Shown here in pieces: positions 25,912 to 34,304 of a stretch of DNA of 64,000 nt. This stretch comes from DASRDE01 sp035938175. GTDB lineage: Bacteria > Vulcanimicrobiota > Vulcanimicrobiia > Vulcanimicrobiales > Vulcanimicrobiaceae. The stretch spans positions 62,001 through 126,000 of the forward strand of contig DASZHD010000027.1 in the NCBI GenBank assembly GCA_035938175.1, read 5' to 3'. A program made the position numbers and the translations under genes. The number at the start of each line of letters is the position of its first letter. Positions within the stretch are counted from its first letter, which is position 1. Under the pieces are notes generated by a model. It had not been told where the DNA came from, searched no databases, and saw only the letters and a list, made by a program, of their open reading frames with translations.

Positions 25912-26415
25912 TTACCGCTCGGTAATCAACGCGTCCACGGGCGCGATCGCCAGCGCCGACGTCGCGTGCACGATCACGCGGCCGCGGGCATCGCGAATCT
26001 CCGCGGTCGTTGCGCCCAGCGACTTGCCCGCGTTCAGCACTTCGGCGCGAGCCGTCAGTTTTTCGGACGACACGCGCGCCGGCCGGAAGAACCGCATTTG
26101 CAGATCGATCGTAGTGCAGGCCGTGCCCTGCGGCAGTTGCGTCACCAGCGCGCATGTCAGCGCCGAGTCCACGAGCGTTGCGAGCACGCCGCCGTGAACG
26201 GTGCCGGCCAGGTTCAGCATAAACGGCTGCGGCACCATCGAAAATTCGATCCAGCCGTCGCCGATCGCGCCTTCCCGAATGTCGAGCACGCTGAGAATCG
26301 GCGGCAGCGGTATCGTCCCGTTACCAATCGCTTCGAGAAATTCGCGACCGCTGAGCTGTGCCCACTTGGCGGCAATGGGCATGGGGTCGTTCCATTGAAC
26401 GGAGAGTGTCGGCAT
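25912..26415 (-). CDS. PaaI-family acyl-CoA thioesterase (hotdog fold)
   Basis: The 167-residue protein has the 4HBT/PaaI signature NLAGTVHGGVLATLVDSALTCA, the central helix with the catalytic HGG, and strands TTIDLQMRFFRPA and ARAEVLNAGKSLGATTAEI. These enzymes hydrolyse acyl- or aryl-CoA thioesters. Its stop is 3 bases from the stop of the SufT-like gene, and it diverges from the MFS pump at 26475. Substrate is unknown. Confidence 0.85.
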   Translation of the reverse strand: MPTLSVQWNDPMPIAAKWAQLSGREFLEAIGNGTIPLPPILSVLDIREGAIGDGWIEFSMVPQPFMLNLAGTVHGGVLATLVDSALTCALVTQLPQGTACTTIDLQMRFFRPARVSSEKLTARAEVLNAGKSLGATTAEIRDARGRVIVHATSALAIAPVDALITER

Positions 26416-26474
26416 GTCAGCTAGAAGTACGGCGAGGCTGGCGCGGTTTCACGCAGGTGCTGTAGGATAACGTC

Positions 26475-27998
26475 ATGATGCACGACGAGTCGCTGGTCGA
26501 GTACGGCGCCCGCCGTTGGATTATCGTCATCGGCGTGATGTCGGCAACGCTGCTGCAAGTGCTCGACGCGACGATCGTCAACGTCGCGCTGCCGACGATT
26601 CAGGGCAATCTCGGCGCGAACTTCGACGAAGGCGCTTGGGTGGTCACCGGCTACATCATCGCCGCCGTCATCGTCATTCCGCTCACGCCGTGGCTGCAGC
26701 AGACCTTCGGGCGCAAACAATATTACGTGGCGGCCATCGCCGGGTTCACGATCACGTCGGCGCTTTGCGGCCTGTCGACGTCGCTGAGCGAACTGGTCTT
26801 CTTCCGCATTTTGCAAGGGCTTTGCGGCGGCGGCCTTATTGCGACGGGCCAGGCGATTCTGCGCGACACGTTTCCGACGCGCGAACTCGGCAAGAGCCAA
26901 GCCCTCGTGTCGCTGGGCGCGATCGTCGGACCGAGCATCGGTCCGACGCTGGGCGGGATTCTAACGGACGCGCTTTCGTGGAACTGGATCTTCTACGTAA
27001 ACATCGTGCCGGGGATTATCGCCGCGATCCTGGTTGCCACCACGCTGCGCAATCCCAGCTATCACCGCCGGAGCGGTTCGTTCGACGGCATCGGGCTGAC
27101 GCTCATGGCGATCGGCCTCGGCTCGCTGCAGTACGTGCTGGACGAAGGCGAACGCAACGACTGGTTCGGCGACCGGCTCATCGTCGCGCTTTCGATTGCC
27201 GCGGTCGCGGGACTGACGTTTTTTGCGCTATGGGAGATTTACGGAACCAAATCACCGATCGTCGATCTGCGGATTCTAAAAAACCGTACCGTCGCGGGCG
27301 GGACCGCACTCGCGATGACGATCGGGTTCTCGCTGTTCGGCGGCGTTATACTTTCGCCGCAGTTTCAGCAACAGCTCCTGAATTTTACGGCGACGCTGAG
27401 CGGCGAATCGATTTTGCTGCGGGCGGCGGCGATCGCGCTGTTCACGCCGATAACGCTGATCGCGCTCAATCGCTTTCACGTTCCCCCGCGAGTATTGCTT
27501 GCCGTTGGATTCATTATCGTCGCAATCGCGAACGTCATGCAGGCGCTGGTAACGACGACGCAATCGACGTTCTGGACGTTCGGATGGCCGCTGGTGATCG
27601 GCGGCGCCGGCTTCGGCATGCTGTTCTTGCCGCTTTCGATTGCGGTGCTCAGCAGCGTTCGCGGCGCCGACACGCAGAAGGCGACGGCGCTGATCAGTTT
27701 ATGTCAGCAGCTCGGCGGATCGATTTCTACGGCGTGTTTAGTGACGCTGCTGGACCGGCGCGGCGCGCTGCATCAATCCGATCTTGCCGGCACGATAACG
27801 CTGCGCAGCCCGGCCGTAAACGCGGCGATCGCGCATCATGCGCCGCTGCAGCAACTGTACGGCATCGTGGTACAGCAGTCCACGACGATGGCATTCGCGG
27901 ACGCGTTCGTTTTTCTGGGCGCGATCACGCTCTTGCTGACACCGATGGTGCTGCTGCTACGCACGCCTTCCGCCCCGCGCGCTACGGCAACTCCTTGA
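26475..27998 (+). CDS. MFS drug:H+ antiporter, DHA2 family (EmrB-like), second copy
   Basis: The 507-residue pump has DHA2 hallmarks: LDATIVNVALPTIQGNLGANFD, WVVTGYIIAAVIVIPLTPWL, motif A QTFGRKQYYV, and motif C GAIVGPSIGPTLGG. It is clearly related to the EmrB-like protein at 464-2071 but is encoded alone, without emrA or tolC. AGGATAACGTC precedes the ATG. Its 3' end overlaps the end of the convergent thioredoxin-like gene by 17 bases. Confidence 0.88.
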   Translation: MMHDESLVEYGARRWIIVIGVMSATLLQVLDATIVNVALPTIQGNLGANFDEGAWVVTGYIIAAVIVIPLTPWLQQTFGRKQYYVAAIAGFTITSALCGLSTSLSELVFFRILQGLCGGGLIATGQAILRDTFPTRELGKSQALVSLGAIVGPSIGPTLGGILTDALSWNWIFYVNIVPGIIAAILVATTLRNPSYHRRSGSFDGIGLTLMAIGLGSLQYVLDEGERNDWFGDRLIVALSIAAVAGLTFFALWEIYGTKSPIVDLRILKNRTVAGGTALAMTIGFSLFGGVILSPQFQQQLLNFTATLSGESILLRAAAIALFTPITLIALNRFHVPPRVLLAVGFIIVAIANVMQALVTTTQSTFWTFGWPLVIGGAGFGMLFLPLSIAVLSSVRGADTQKATALISLCQQLGGSISTACLVTLLDRRGALHQSDLAGTITLRSPAVNAAIAHHAPLQQLYGIVVQQSTTMAFADAFVFLGAITLLLTPMVLLLRTPSAPRATATP

Positions 27999-28551
27999 AC
28001 GATTGCTTCAAGCGGTATTCGCTAGCCGGATACCGCGAGCGAAGCATCGCCCATTGGTGCAATAACTCATTGCTCTCCGGATCGGCGCGATAGCGCGTTA
28101 CTCCGAGATAATATTGCGCTTCCGGTGCGGCGAACGACGTCGGGAAGCGGCGCAGGACGTCGATGTAGTGCTGCTCGGCCTTGTCGAATTCGCGGCGGCG
28201 CAATCGAGCCAAACCCAAACTGACTACCAAACGCGCCATGAATTCCGGCGGCGGCAGATAGCCGTCCCATCGCACGAGCTCTTGCAATTCCGGATCGAGC
28301 ACGCGCAGATCGGGCGTCCAAATGTGTTTGAAACGATCTACGGTTTCTGCGTTTGTTTCGTTTGAGTTATCGATTTGAACGGGGACGGTGAACTTTTCGA
28401 TGATTTCGCCGACGGGGGGCTGAGGATACGTCACGGTATCCAGCGCTTGGCATCCCCCTCAACCGGGGTTAAAAAAATCCAACAATACCAGTTTCTGTTC
28501 TTGTTTTGCCCGCGCGGCGGCTTCCTGAAGGTTTGAAAGCCATGTAATCAT
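27982..28551 (-). CDS. Thioredoxin-like/TPR protein with in-frame UGA: candidate selenoprotein
   Basis: Read from the ATG at 28551, the frame gives 189 codons if the TGA at 28459-28461 is read through. The N-terminal part WLSNLQEAAARAKQEQKLVL and the following LDFFNPG lead into TGA-Gly-Gly-Cys, exactly where thioredoxin-like proteins of this type have Cys-x-x-Cys. After it come QALDTVTYPQPPVGEIIEKF, then VPVQIDN, and a C-terminal TPR-like helical part (LARLRRREFDKAEQHYIDVL). A hairpin suited to a bacterial SECIS follows the TGA. The alternative is a nonsense mutation, with translation from the GTG at 28434 giving 150 residues that lack the active site. Confidence 0.75.
28414..28461 (-). promoter_or_regulatory. 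SECIS-like hairpin immediately after the in-frame UGA
   Basis: The mRNA after the TGA can form GGAUAC/GUAUCC (28441-28436 with 28429-28424) around the 6-base loop CGUGAC, closed further out by GGGGG/CCCCC next to the UGA (28458-28454 with 28418-28414). The apical loop begins 24 nucleotides after the UGA and has a G in its first two bases, both as expected for a bacterial SECIS element. The interior has an asymmetric bulge on the 5' side. Confidence 0.6.
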
Positions 28552-28566
28552 GGCGGGATTATAGCA
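28551..28566 (-). promoter_or_regulatory. Extended -10 promoter giving a leaderless transcript
   Basis: On the minus strand TGC-TATAAT (28566-28558) is a perfect extended -10, six bases before the ATG at 28551. The transcription start would be at or next to the A of the ATG, so the mRNA would be leaderless. A -35 is not obvious, and the region further upstream is the dispersed repeat. Confidence 0.6.
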
Positions 28567-28574
28567 CTTTGGCT

Positions 28575-28978
28575 GTCATCCTGAGGTATCGAAGGACCCT
28601 GAGGAATCGAAGGGCGCCTGCGCCGTCATGCTGAGGTATCGAAGCACCCTGAGGAATCGAAGGGCCGTGCGCTGTCATGCTGAGGTATCGAAGCACCCTG
28701 AGGAATCGAAGGGCCGTGCGCTGTCATGCTGAGGTATCGAAGCACCCTGAGGCATCGAAGGGCACCTCTCCCCTCGTAACCATCTGAATTGAGCGCCTAG
28801 ACATGGATGTCCGGTGAAGCGCTCAATTCAGTAGGCCAGCGTTTCGCACGGAGGCGAAACGTCGGGCGCGGTGACGAGGGGAGAGGTGCCCTTCGATGCC
28901 TCAGGGTGCTTCGATGCCTTAGGATGACCGGGCGAACGCCCTTCGATTCCTCAGGGTGGTTCGATTCCTCAGGATGAC
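28575..28978. repeat. Dispersed repeat element, copy 2, with 4 tandem 49-50-base units
   Basis: Four direct units start at 28575, 28625, 28674 and 28723, each beginning GTCATsCTGAGGTATCGAAG and ending with CTGAGGmATCGAAGGGC or a close variant. They lead into the same core (hairpins TGAATTGAGCGC and GTTTCGCA) as copies 1 and 3. The right side carries two inverted units and ends at 28978, sharing the first base of the stop codon of the LptD-like gene. The left end comes within 10 bases of the selenoprotein -10 box. Confidence 0.88.
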
Positions 28979-30399
28979 TACTTGAAAAATCTGAAGTTCA
29001 GCACCGCCTGACGCGAAAAGTTTCCTACGCCGCCGAACGGCACGATCGTGCCCACTTCGATTCCGGTGCCGTTTTTGCGGCGTACGCGAACGTCGAGCGC
29101 GCCGGTAAATTCGGGACGGCCCGTTCCGAAGTACTGCCCGAAGTCGTGCGCGTACTGCAGTGACGAAACCAAATTGAATGAGTCATTCGCCTTCCACGTC
29201 AAGCCGATCGAATACGTGCGGTACGTCGACGGAAACGGCGGCGCATCGTGCGAGAACGCCGCACCCGCATTCCAAAGCACGTGCGCGCTCATCGGCAGCG
29301 ATGCCCAGAAGGATGCGGTGCTGGCCAGCGTCGCGCGTCCGTAGTCGTAAAAACTCTCGCCCACGTCGAACGAACCGGAGAGTGCAGCCGCGCGAATGTG
29401 CAAGGTCGACGTATCGACGTGCAAACCGGGCGTCAAGCGCAAATCTTGTGCGACGGGCCAGTCACCCGGATGCACGTCGTGCCCCAAATCCGCCTGCAAT
29501 CGAAATGACGCAATACGTCCCACCGGCCGCTGATTGCCCTGCACGAAGAGATCGTCGCTGCGCTGCCAGTTGTATTGCGAGAACGAAAGCGACGTGTAGC
29601 CGCGGGCTCCGCTCGACGTCAGCGAATACCGGAACGCGCGAACGCCGAAGAGCGTCGAGCCCGTGAACGATTGCGAGAGATCGTCGTTCAGTTTCTGATA
29701 TGCGGCGAGATCGAGGCGTCCGCCATTCACGTCCATCGTTTCGCCGAGCGCGACATATCCGCGGCCGGTACGCGCATAATGCTCTTCCACTCCCGCGCCG
29801 GGACCGCCGTTATACCGGTCGTACCGCACGCGCGCGAATTCGTACGCATTCGCCGTGCTGCCCAGCAGCATCGGCCATTCCAACGCCGCCGAAGGTACCG
29901 GCGAATAACCGAAGTCTTTGGCATTGGGACTGGGAATCGCGTACGTGTACGATGCAACCGGCGTAAACTGCGCACCGGCGCGCGCCTGACCGTTCGTGAA
30001 CGTGATCGATTGCGCCGGATGCAGCTCCGCCTGCTGCGCCACTACGGCGGCATCGCTGGTCGAGTATTGCGGGACGGTAGCACCCGGCGAAAACGTTCCA
30101 CTTTTGGTGCCGAAATCGTAGACATAGCCGGTGCCGGATTCCGACGCGTTACCCTGCGTGACCGAAACGTCGCCCGCGGCGGTGAGACGGTTCGCGCGCA
30201 GATCGTACGCGGCGCGCGTGGCATCGATCCGCAGGCCGGCCGTGCGGAGCGTCACGCCGCCGTCGGCGATCATGACACCTCGATCGCTGTACAAGGCAAT
30301 TTGCTGTGCCGTTATGACGACGGCAGGTACCGCCTGCGCGGCGTGAACCGGCTGCGGAATGCAGAAAACCAGCGCGATTGCTGCCCAAACCCTGCGCAT
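28978..30399 (-). CDS. LptD/OstA-like outer-membrane protein
   Basis: The 473-residue protein has a signal peptide (AAIALVFCIPQPVHAAQA), an OstA/LptA-like N-terminal domain (DRGVMIADGGVTLRTAGLRI, AYDLRANRLTAAGDVSVTQG) and a large beta-rich region with alternating aromatic strands to the C-terminal LNFRFFK. This is the layout of LptD, which inserts lipopolysaccharide in the outer membrane, but at about 470 residues it is much shorter than LptD (usually 750 or more), so it may be a reduced LptD or an OstA-domain barrel of other function. It points to a diderm envelope. Confidence 0.7.
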   Translation of the reverse strand: MRRVWAAIALVFCIPQPVHAAQAVPAVVITAQQIALYSDRGVMIADGGVTLRTAGLRIDATRAAYDLRANRLTAAGDVSVTQGNASESGTGYVYDFGTKSGTFSPGATVPQYSTSDAAVVAQQAELHPAQSITFTNGQARAGAQFTPVASYTYAIPSPNAKDFGYSPVPSAALEWPMLLGSTANAYEFARVRYDRYNGGPGAGVEEHYARTGRGYVALGETMDVNGGRLDLAAYQKLNDDLSQSFTGSTLFGVRAFRYSLTSSGARGYTSLSFSQYNWQRSDDLFVQGNQRPVGRIASFRLQADLGHDVHPGDWPVAQDLRLTPGLHVDTSTLHIRAAALSGSFDVGESFYDYGRATLASTASFWASLPMSAHVLWNAGAAFSHDAPPFPSTYRTYSIGLTWKANDSFNLVSSLQYAHDFGQYFGTGRPEFTGALDVRVRRKNGTGIEVGTIVPFGGVGNFSRQAVLNFRFFK

Positions 30400-30412
30400 G
30401 GAGCGGTCTCTT

Positions 30413-30775
30413 CTATTCGGTGGGCAGGACTTCCGTCGCTTCGATCTCGTTATGCGTTACGGTCTTTCCGTTGCGGTATTCGCCGTAATACGAACCTCGG
30501 ACCGCGACGGCGGCATCGTTGCGAATCGGTTTGGGCGACTCCAGGAAGACGTGGATGCAATCCCGGCTCTGGCAAACGAAGAACGCTTGATAGAGAAACT
30601 TTCCGTCGCGCGAACGCCATTGGTTCAGTGCCTTCACGCGTCCGGCGACGCGAACGGCTTTACCGGAATAGAATTGCTCGTTGTGAATGATGCGCGGAAT
30701 GGGCGCGACGTAATCGACGTAGGCCGAGCAGCCGGGCAGCGTCGGAATCAACGCGCAGAATAACGTTGCGATCAT
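30413..30775 (-). CDS. Lipoprotein with OB-fold-like domain
   Basis: The 120-residue protein has a short lipoprotein signal with LPGC (C16). The mature part follows an OB-like strand pattern: GKAVRVAGRVKALNQWRSRD, FLYQAFFVCQSRDCIHVFLE, AAVAVRGSYYGEYRNGKTVT, similar to small exported OB domains. It shares a 4-base ATGA overlap with the diguanylate cyclase gene upstream and ends 14 bases before the LptD-like gene, so the three may form one operon. Function unknown. Confidence 0.68.
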   Translation of the reverse strand: MIATLFCALIPTLPGCSAYVDYVAPIPRIIHNEQFYSGKAVRVAGRVKALNQWRSRDGKFLYQAFFVCQSRDCIHVFLESPKPIRNDAAVAVRGSYYGEYRNGKTVTHNEIEATEVLPTE

Positions 30776-31962
30776 ACGGGCCCCAGTTTCGCGGCAGCGC
30801 TGCGGATCAAGCGGCGCTGATCGTACAGCTGTGCATCGGCTTCTTTCAGCGCGTTCTCGACGTCATAGGCCAATGGTGCGACGCCCCAGGAAACGCTCAG
30901 TTCCACGGCCGGCCGATCGTGGAGATACAACGGTTCGGGCGGCTGCATGTGCACGATTCGCTCGCGCGCGACCTCGGTCGTTACGTCGAAAAGCAGTACG
31001 ACGAACTCGTCTCCGCCCCAGCGGAACACGTAATCCGAAGCACGCACCATCTCTTGCAGGCGCTGCGCGACGTGCCGGAGCGCGCGATCGCCCGCGTAAT
31101 GACCGAACGTATCGTTGATGCGTTTCAAGCCGTTCAAGTCGATGACGACGATCGCCCCGTCCAGCGTGCGATGACGCCGCAGATCCGCCACGATCGTGTG
31201 AAAGGCGTACCGGTTGTACAGTCCGGTGAGCGCATCGATCTTGGCCGCAGTCTCCAGACCTTGAAGCGCCCCGTTCAAGGCGCCGTTGCTCTCTTCAAGC
31301 TCGATGCGGATTTCCTCGAGCATCGCAACGATTTCACCCATGGCAAGCATGAACGCCAGAATGCCGCCGCCGATGATTTCGATCACCCAGTACAGCGCGT
31401 TGAGCTCTTCGCCATGCGACTCCAGCACCGCGCCGCTGACCAGCGTGCGGCCCATCAGTAAGGTCACCATCGCTGCCGCGCCCCACGCCGTCTTCACGCC
31501 CCACATGCGCGAATTGCGCGCCATCGGTCCAAGCGCGACCGTCGTCAGCGCCGTGGCGCCTACCAGCGCTACTTCGACCGAGAGCAGCGAGTCGTTGGTG
31601 CCGCCACGGAAGGCCGTGGCGATCGCGGCGGCCGACGTAAGCGCCAGGACCGTCCACGCCGGAAGCGGCATCCGGCCGGCGCGGGCAAATTCGAACGACG
31701 CCGTGGCGGTGAAAAACGCATTGGCGACGCTCATCAGCGTCGCGGCGAGATGCAGGGCTGCAGCATGCGCCGGAAATGTCCAGGCCGCTGCCTCGGCGCC
31801 GAGCGTCGCAGCAAAGAGCGCCCAGCCCCAAGACCACCGAGCCCCGCGGGCGCCGTGCGTAGCCCGGGCGACTAGAAAGAACACGCCGGCGACTATAGCC
31901 ATCGCGGCGCATTCCACGGTCAACGTTATTTGAAGCAACTGGGTGCTGTTGAGCTCGATCAC
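30772..31962 (-). CDS. Membrane diguanylate cyclase (GGDEF)
   Basis: The 396-residue protein has seven or so hydrophobic segments in residues 8-215, then a coiled linker (MLEEIRIELEESNGALNGAL) and a GGDEF domain from about residue 240. The active site GGDEF (316-320) is intact, and RASD (307-310) is an RxxD inhibitory site five residues before it. It should make c-di-GMP from two GTP, with product inhibition. Input is a membrane signal of unknown type. First gene of the possible three-gene unit with the OB lipoprotein and LptD-like protein. Confidence 0.9.
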   Translation of the reverse strand: MIELNSTQLLQITLTVECAAMAIVAGVFFLVARATHGARGARWSWGWALFAATLGAEAAAWTFPAHAAALHLAATLMSVANAFFTATASFEFARAGRMPLPAWTVLALTSAAAIATAFRGGTNDSLLSVEVALVGATALTTVALGPMARNSRMWGVKTAWGAAAMVTLLMGRTLVSGAVLESHGEELNALYWVIEIIGGGILAFMLAMGEIVAMLEEIRIELEESNGALNGALQGLETAAKIDALTGLYNRYAFHTIVADLRRHRTLDGAIVVIDLNGLKRINDTFGHYAGDRALRHVAQRLQEMVRASDYVFRWGGDEFVVLLFDVTTEVARERIVHMQPPEPLYLHDRPAVELSVSWGVAPLAYDVENALKEADAQLYDQRRLIRSAAAKLGPV

Positions 31963-32048
31963 GGGCTATCCAGTGTATCGGACGATTAAGCCAAGCGCTG
32001 AGGCCGCGGCCCCGAGGGCGCTGCGGCTCCTCCGCAAATAAGGCGAGC

Positions 32049-33602
32049 GTGAAGACCCACGAAGAAAAGTACGCGGAGCTGTTGCGAAAGCGCGAATCGG
32101 CTCAGGCGCCCGCCGGCCCGGAGGCGATCGAACGTCAGCACGAGCGCGGAAAGCGGTCGGCACGCGAACGCGTCGAGGCGCTGGTCGACCCCGACTCCTT
32201 TATCGAACTCGACCAGTTTGCCGTCCACCGGACCACCGCGTTCGGCCTGGGCGAGCGGGAGTTCTTGGGCGACGGCGTGGTGACGGGGAGGGCCACCATC
32301 GAAGGGCGGCAGGTCTTCCTCTTTTCGCAAGACTTCACGGTCCTGGGCGGGTCGCTGGGGGAAGTGTTCGCCGAGAAGATTTGCAAGGTGATGGATCTCG
32401 CCGTGCGCACCGGCTGCCCGATGATCGGCATCAACGATTCGGGCGGCGCGCGCATTCAAGAAGGCGTCGTCAGTCTAGGCGGCTACGCCGAGATCTTTTG
32501 GCGCAACGTCCAGGCCAGCGGCGTGATTCCGCAGCTCAGTTTGATTGCCGGGCCCTGCGCCGGCGGAGCGGTGTACTCTCCGGCGATCACCGACTTCATC
32601 ATCATGACCGAAAAGATCGCGCAGATGTTCATCACGGGCCCGGAGATCATCAAGACCGTTACCGGCGAGGACGTCACGTTCGAAGAGCTTGGCGGCGCGT
32701 CAACGCACGCCAGTAAAAGCGGCGTCGCGCACCTGCTCGCAACCGACGAAGACGACATGGTCGACGTCACCAAAACGCTGCTCAGCTATATTCCCCAAAA
32801 CAATCTCGAAGATCCGCCGCGATACGCCTGCGACGACGACCCGGCACGTCTGGTAATGGAACTCGACGACATCGTTCCGGATTCGCCGAACAAGCCGTAC
32901 GATATGCACGACGTGATCGTTCCGGTGTTGGACAACGGCGATTTCTTCGAAATTCAACCGCTGTACGCCCAGAACATCATCACGGGATTCGGGCGCGTTG
33001 CGGGCGGCACGGTGGGCGTGGTCGCGAATCAACCGAACGTGCTGGCCGGCGTTTTGGATATCAAGAGTTCGATCAAAGCCGCGCGCTTCGTGCGGTTCTG
33101 CGACGCCTTCAACATTCCGCTGGTCACGTTCGTGGACGTTCCCGGATTCTTGCCCGGCACGGATCAGGAGTACGGCGGCATCATCGTTCACGGCGCCAAG
33201 CTGCTCTACGCGTTCGCGGAAGCGACCGTTCCGAAAATCACGATCATTACGCGCAAAGCGTACGGCGGCGCGTACGACGTCATGTCGAGTAAACACATCC
33301 GCGCCGACATCAACGTCGCGTGGCCGACGGCGGAGATCGCCGTCATGGGCGCGGAGGGCGCGGTGAAAACGATCTTCCGCCGCGAGATCGCCGCGGCGGA
33401 GGATCGCGACGCGAAAACGCGCGAGCTCATCGACATGTACACCGAGCGCTTCGCGAATCCGTTCATAGCGGCGCAGCGCGGCTACATCGACGATATCATC
33501 GAGGCCCATCTCACGCGGCGCGTGATCGCCAAATCGCTGGAGATGCTCGCCGATAAACGCGTGGACCGGCCCAAGCGCAAGCACGGCAACATTCCGCTCT
33601 AG
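32049..33602 (+). CDS. pccB: Propionyl-CoA carboxylase beta (carboxyltransferase) subunit
   Basis: The 517-residue protein matches the acyl-CoA carboxylase beta family: RGKRSARERVEALVDPDSF, SQDFTVLGGSLGEVFAEKI, MIGINDSGGARIQEGVVSLG, the two oxyanion Gly-Gly loops (GPCAGGAVYSPA and RKAYGGAYDVMSSKH), and C-terminal RRVIAKSLEMLADKRV. The enzyme transfers CO2 from carboxybiotin to propionyl-CoA (or acetyl-CoA) to make methylmalonyl-CoA. Other parts of the pathway (pccA, mcmA, mce) follow at 38758-42973. GTG start with no strong ribosome site. Confidence 0.9.
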   Translation: MKTHEEKYAELLRKRESAQAPAGPEAIERQHERGKRSARERVEALVDPDSFIELDQFAVHRTTAFGLGEREFLGDGVVTGRATIEGRQVFLFSQDFTVLGGSLGEVFAEKICKVMDLAVRTGCPMIGINDSGGARIQEGVVSLGGYAEIFWRNVQASGVIPQLSLIAGPCAGGAVYSPAITDFIIMTEKIAQMFITGPEIIKTVTGEDVTFEELGGASTHASKSGVAHLLATDEDDMVDVTKTLLSYIPQNNLEDPPRYACDDDPARLVMELDDIVPDSPNKPYDMHDVIVPVLDNGDFFEIQPLYAQNIITGFGRVAGGTVGVVANQPNVLAGVLDIKSSIKAARFVRFCDAFNIPLVTFVDVPGFLPGTDQEYGGIIVHGAKLLYAFAEATVPKITIITRKAYGGAYDVMSSKHIRADINVAWPTAEIAVMGAEGAVKTIFRREIAAAEDRDAKTRELIDMYTERFANPFIAAQRGYIDDIIEAHLTRRVIAKSLEMLADKRVDRPKRKHGNIPL

Positions 33603-33620
33603 CCGTTAGGGAGAAGCACG

Positions 33621-34304
33621 ATGACCACCAGAAAATCGTTCCTGGCTTCCGCGTCGCTCTTCACGCTGTCTGCCGGAATCGCTGCCGCCGCCACACCGGC
33701 GCCGGCCGCCTCGCCGGCACCCGCGAAAGATCCGTATTCGTTCGACGAAACGCGCTTTGCCGCAGTGCTCTCGCGGCCCGCCAAACATAAGCAATGCTTC
33801 GGGACGACGAAGCTGAACAACGGCGACGTGCTCGACGGCATGCAGAATACGATTAATGCGTACGTCCAGTATCTGCACGAAGCAGCGTCCGACACGCACG
33901 TGGCGGCCGTCCTTTATCACGGGGCGTCGATCGGCTTGGCATTCAACGATTCGATTTGGAACGAGTTCATAACCCCGCTGTTACCGCATGCAGGCAAGAC
34001 GCTGGGTGAAGATTTTTCCCAGGTTCCGGCCGGTAAAGGCAATCCGTTCCTCCATTCGACAACGAAATCCAGCGACGACGTGTCGGTGGAGCGGCTGATC
34101 GCGCAGGGCGGCTCGTTCTTCGTCTGTCACAACGCGCTTTCGGGACTCGCGCACGCGGCCGCGGCGCTGCTGAAGCGGCCATATCGCCCCGTGTACGAAC
34201 AATTGCTCGCGGGCGTCGTGCCGGGCGCACTCGTCGTTCCTGCCGGCGTGATGGCCATCAACGCCGCACAAGAGGCCGGCTTCACCTACATCAGCGCGTC
34301 ATGA
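33621..34304 (+). CDS. Exported DsrE/DsrF-like protein
   Basis: The 227-residue protein has a signal sequence (RKSFLASASLFTLSAGIAAA) and a DsrE-like domain: LNNGDVLDGMQNTINAYVQY, HVAAVLYHGASIGLAFND, SFFVCHNALSGLAHAAAALL and the end VVPAGVMAINAAQEAGFTYI, the strand-helix pattern of this family of small sulfur-relay or ligand-binding proteins. A cysteine (FVCHN) stands at the family's typical active-site place. It is 18 bases after pccB and overlaps the yciI-like gene (ATGA). Confidence 0.75.
   Translation: MTTRKSFLASASLFTLSAGIAAAATPAPAASPAPAKDPYSFDETRFAAVLSRPAKHKQCFGTTKLNNGDVLDGMQNTINAYVQYLHEAASDTHVAAVLYHGASIGLAFNDSIWNEFITPLLPHAGKTLGEDFSQVPAGKGNPFLHSTTKSSDDVSVERLIAQGGSFFVCHNALSGLAHAAAALLKRPYRPVYEQLLAGVVPGALVVPAGVMAINAAQEAGFTYISAS

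Noticed and set aside
28434..28436. GTG start for the thioredoxin-like gene downstream of the UGA
   Set aside because: It would remove the CxxC/UxxC active site, while the upstream part has clear thioredoxin-like sequence in frame; read-through as selenocysteine explains more.
28575..28772. Tandem units that could suggest a CRISPR array
   Set aside because: Units are contiguous direct repeats of 49-50 bases without unique spacers, and no cas genes are present.
28950..28978. GGTTCGATTCC word like a tRNA T-loop in repeat copy 2
   Set aside because: It is part of the dispersed repeat's end module and has no tRNA fold.
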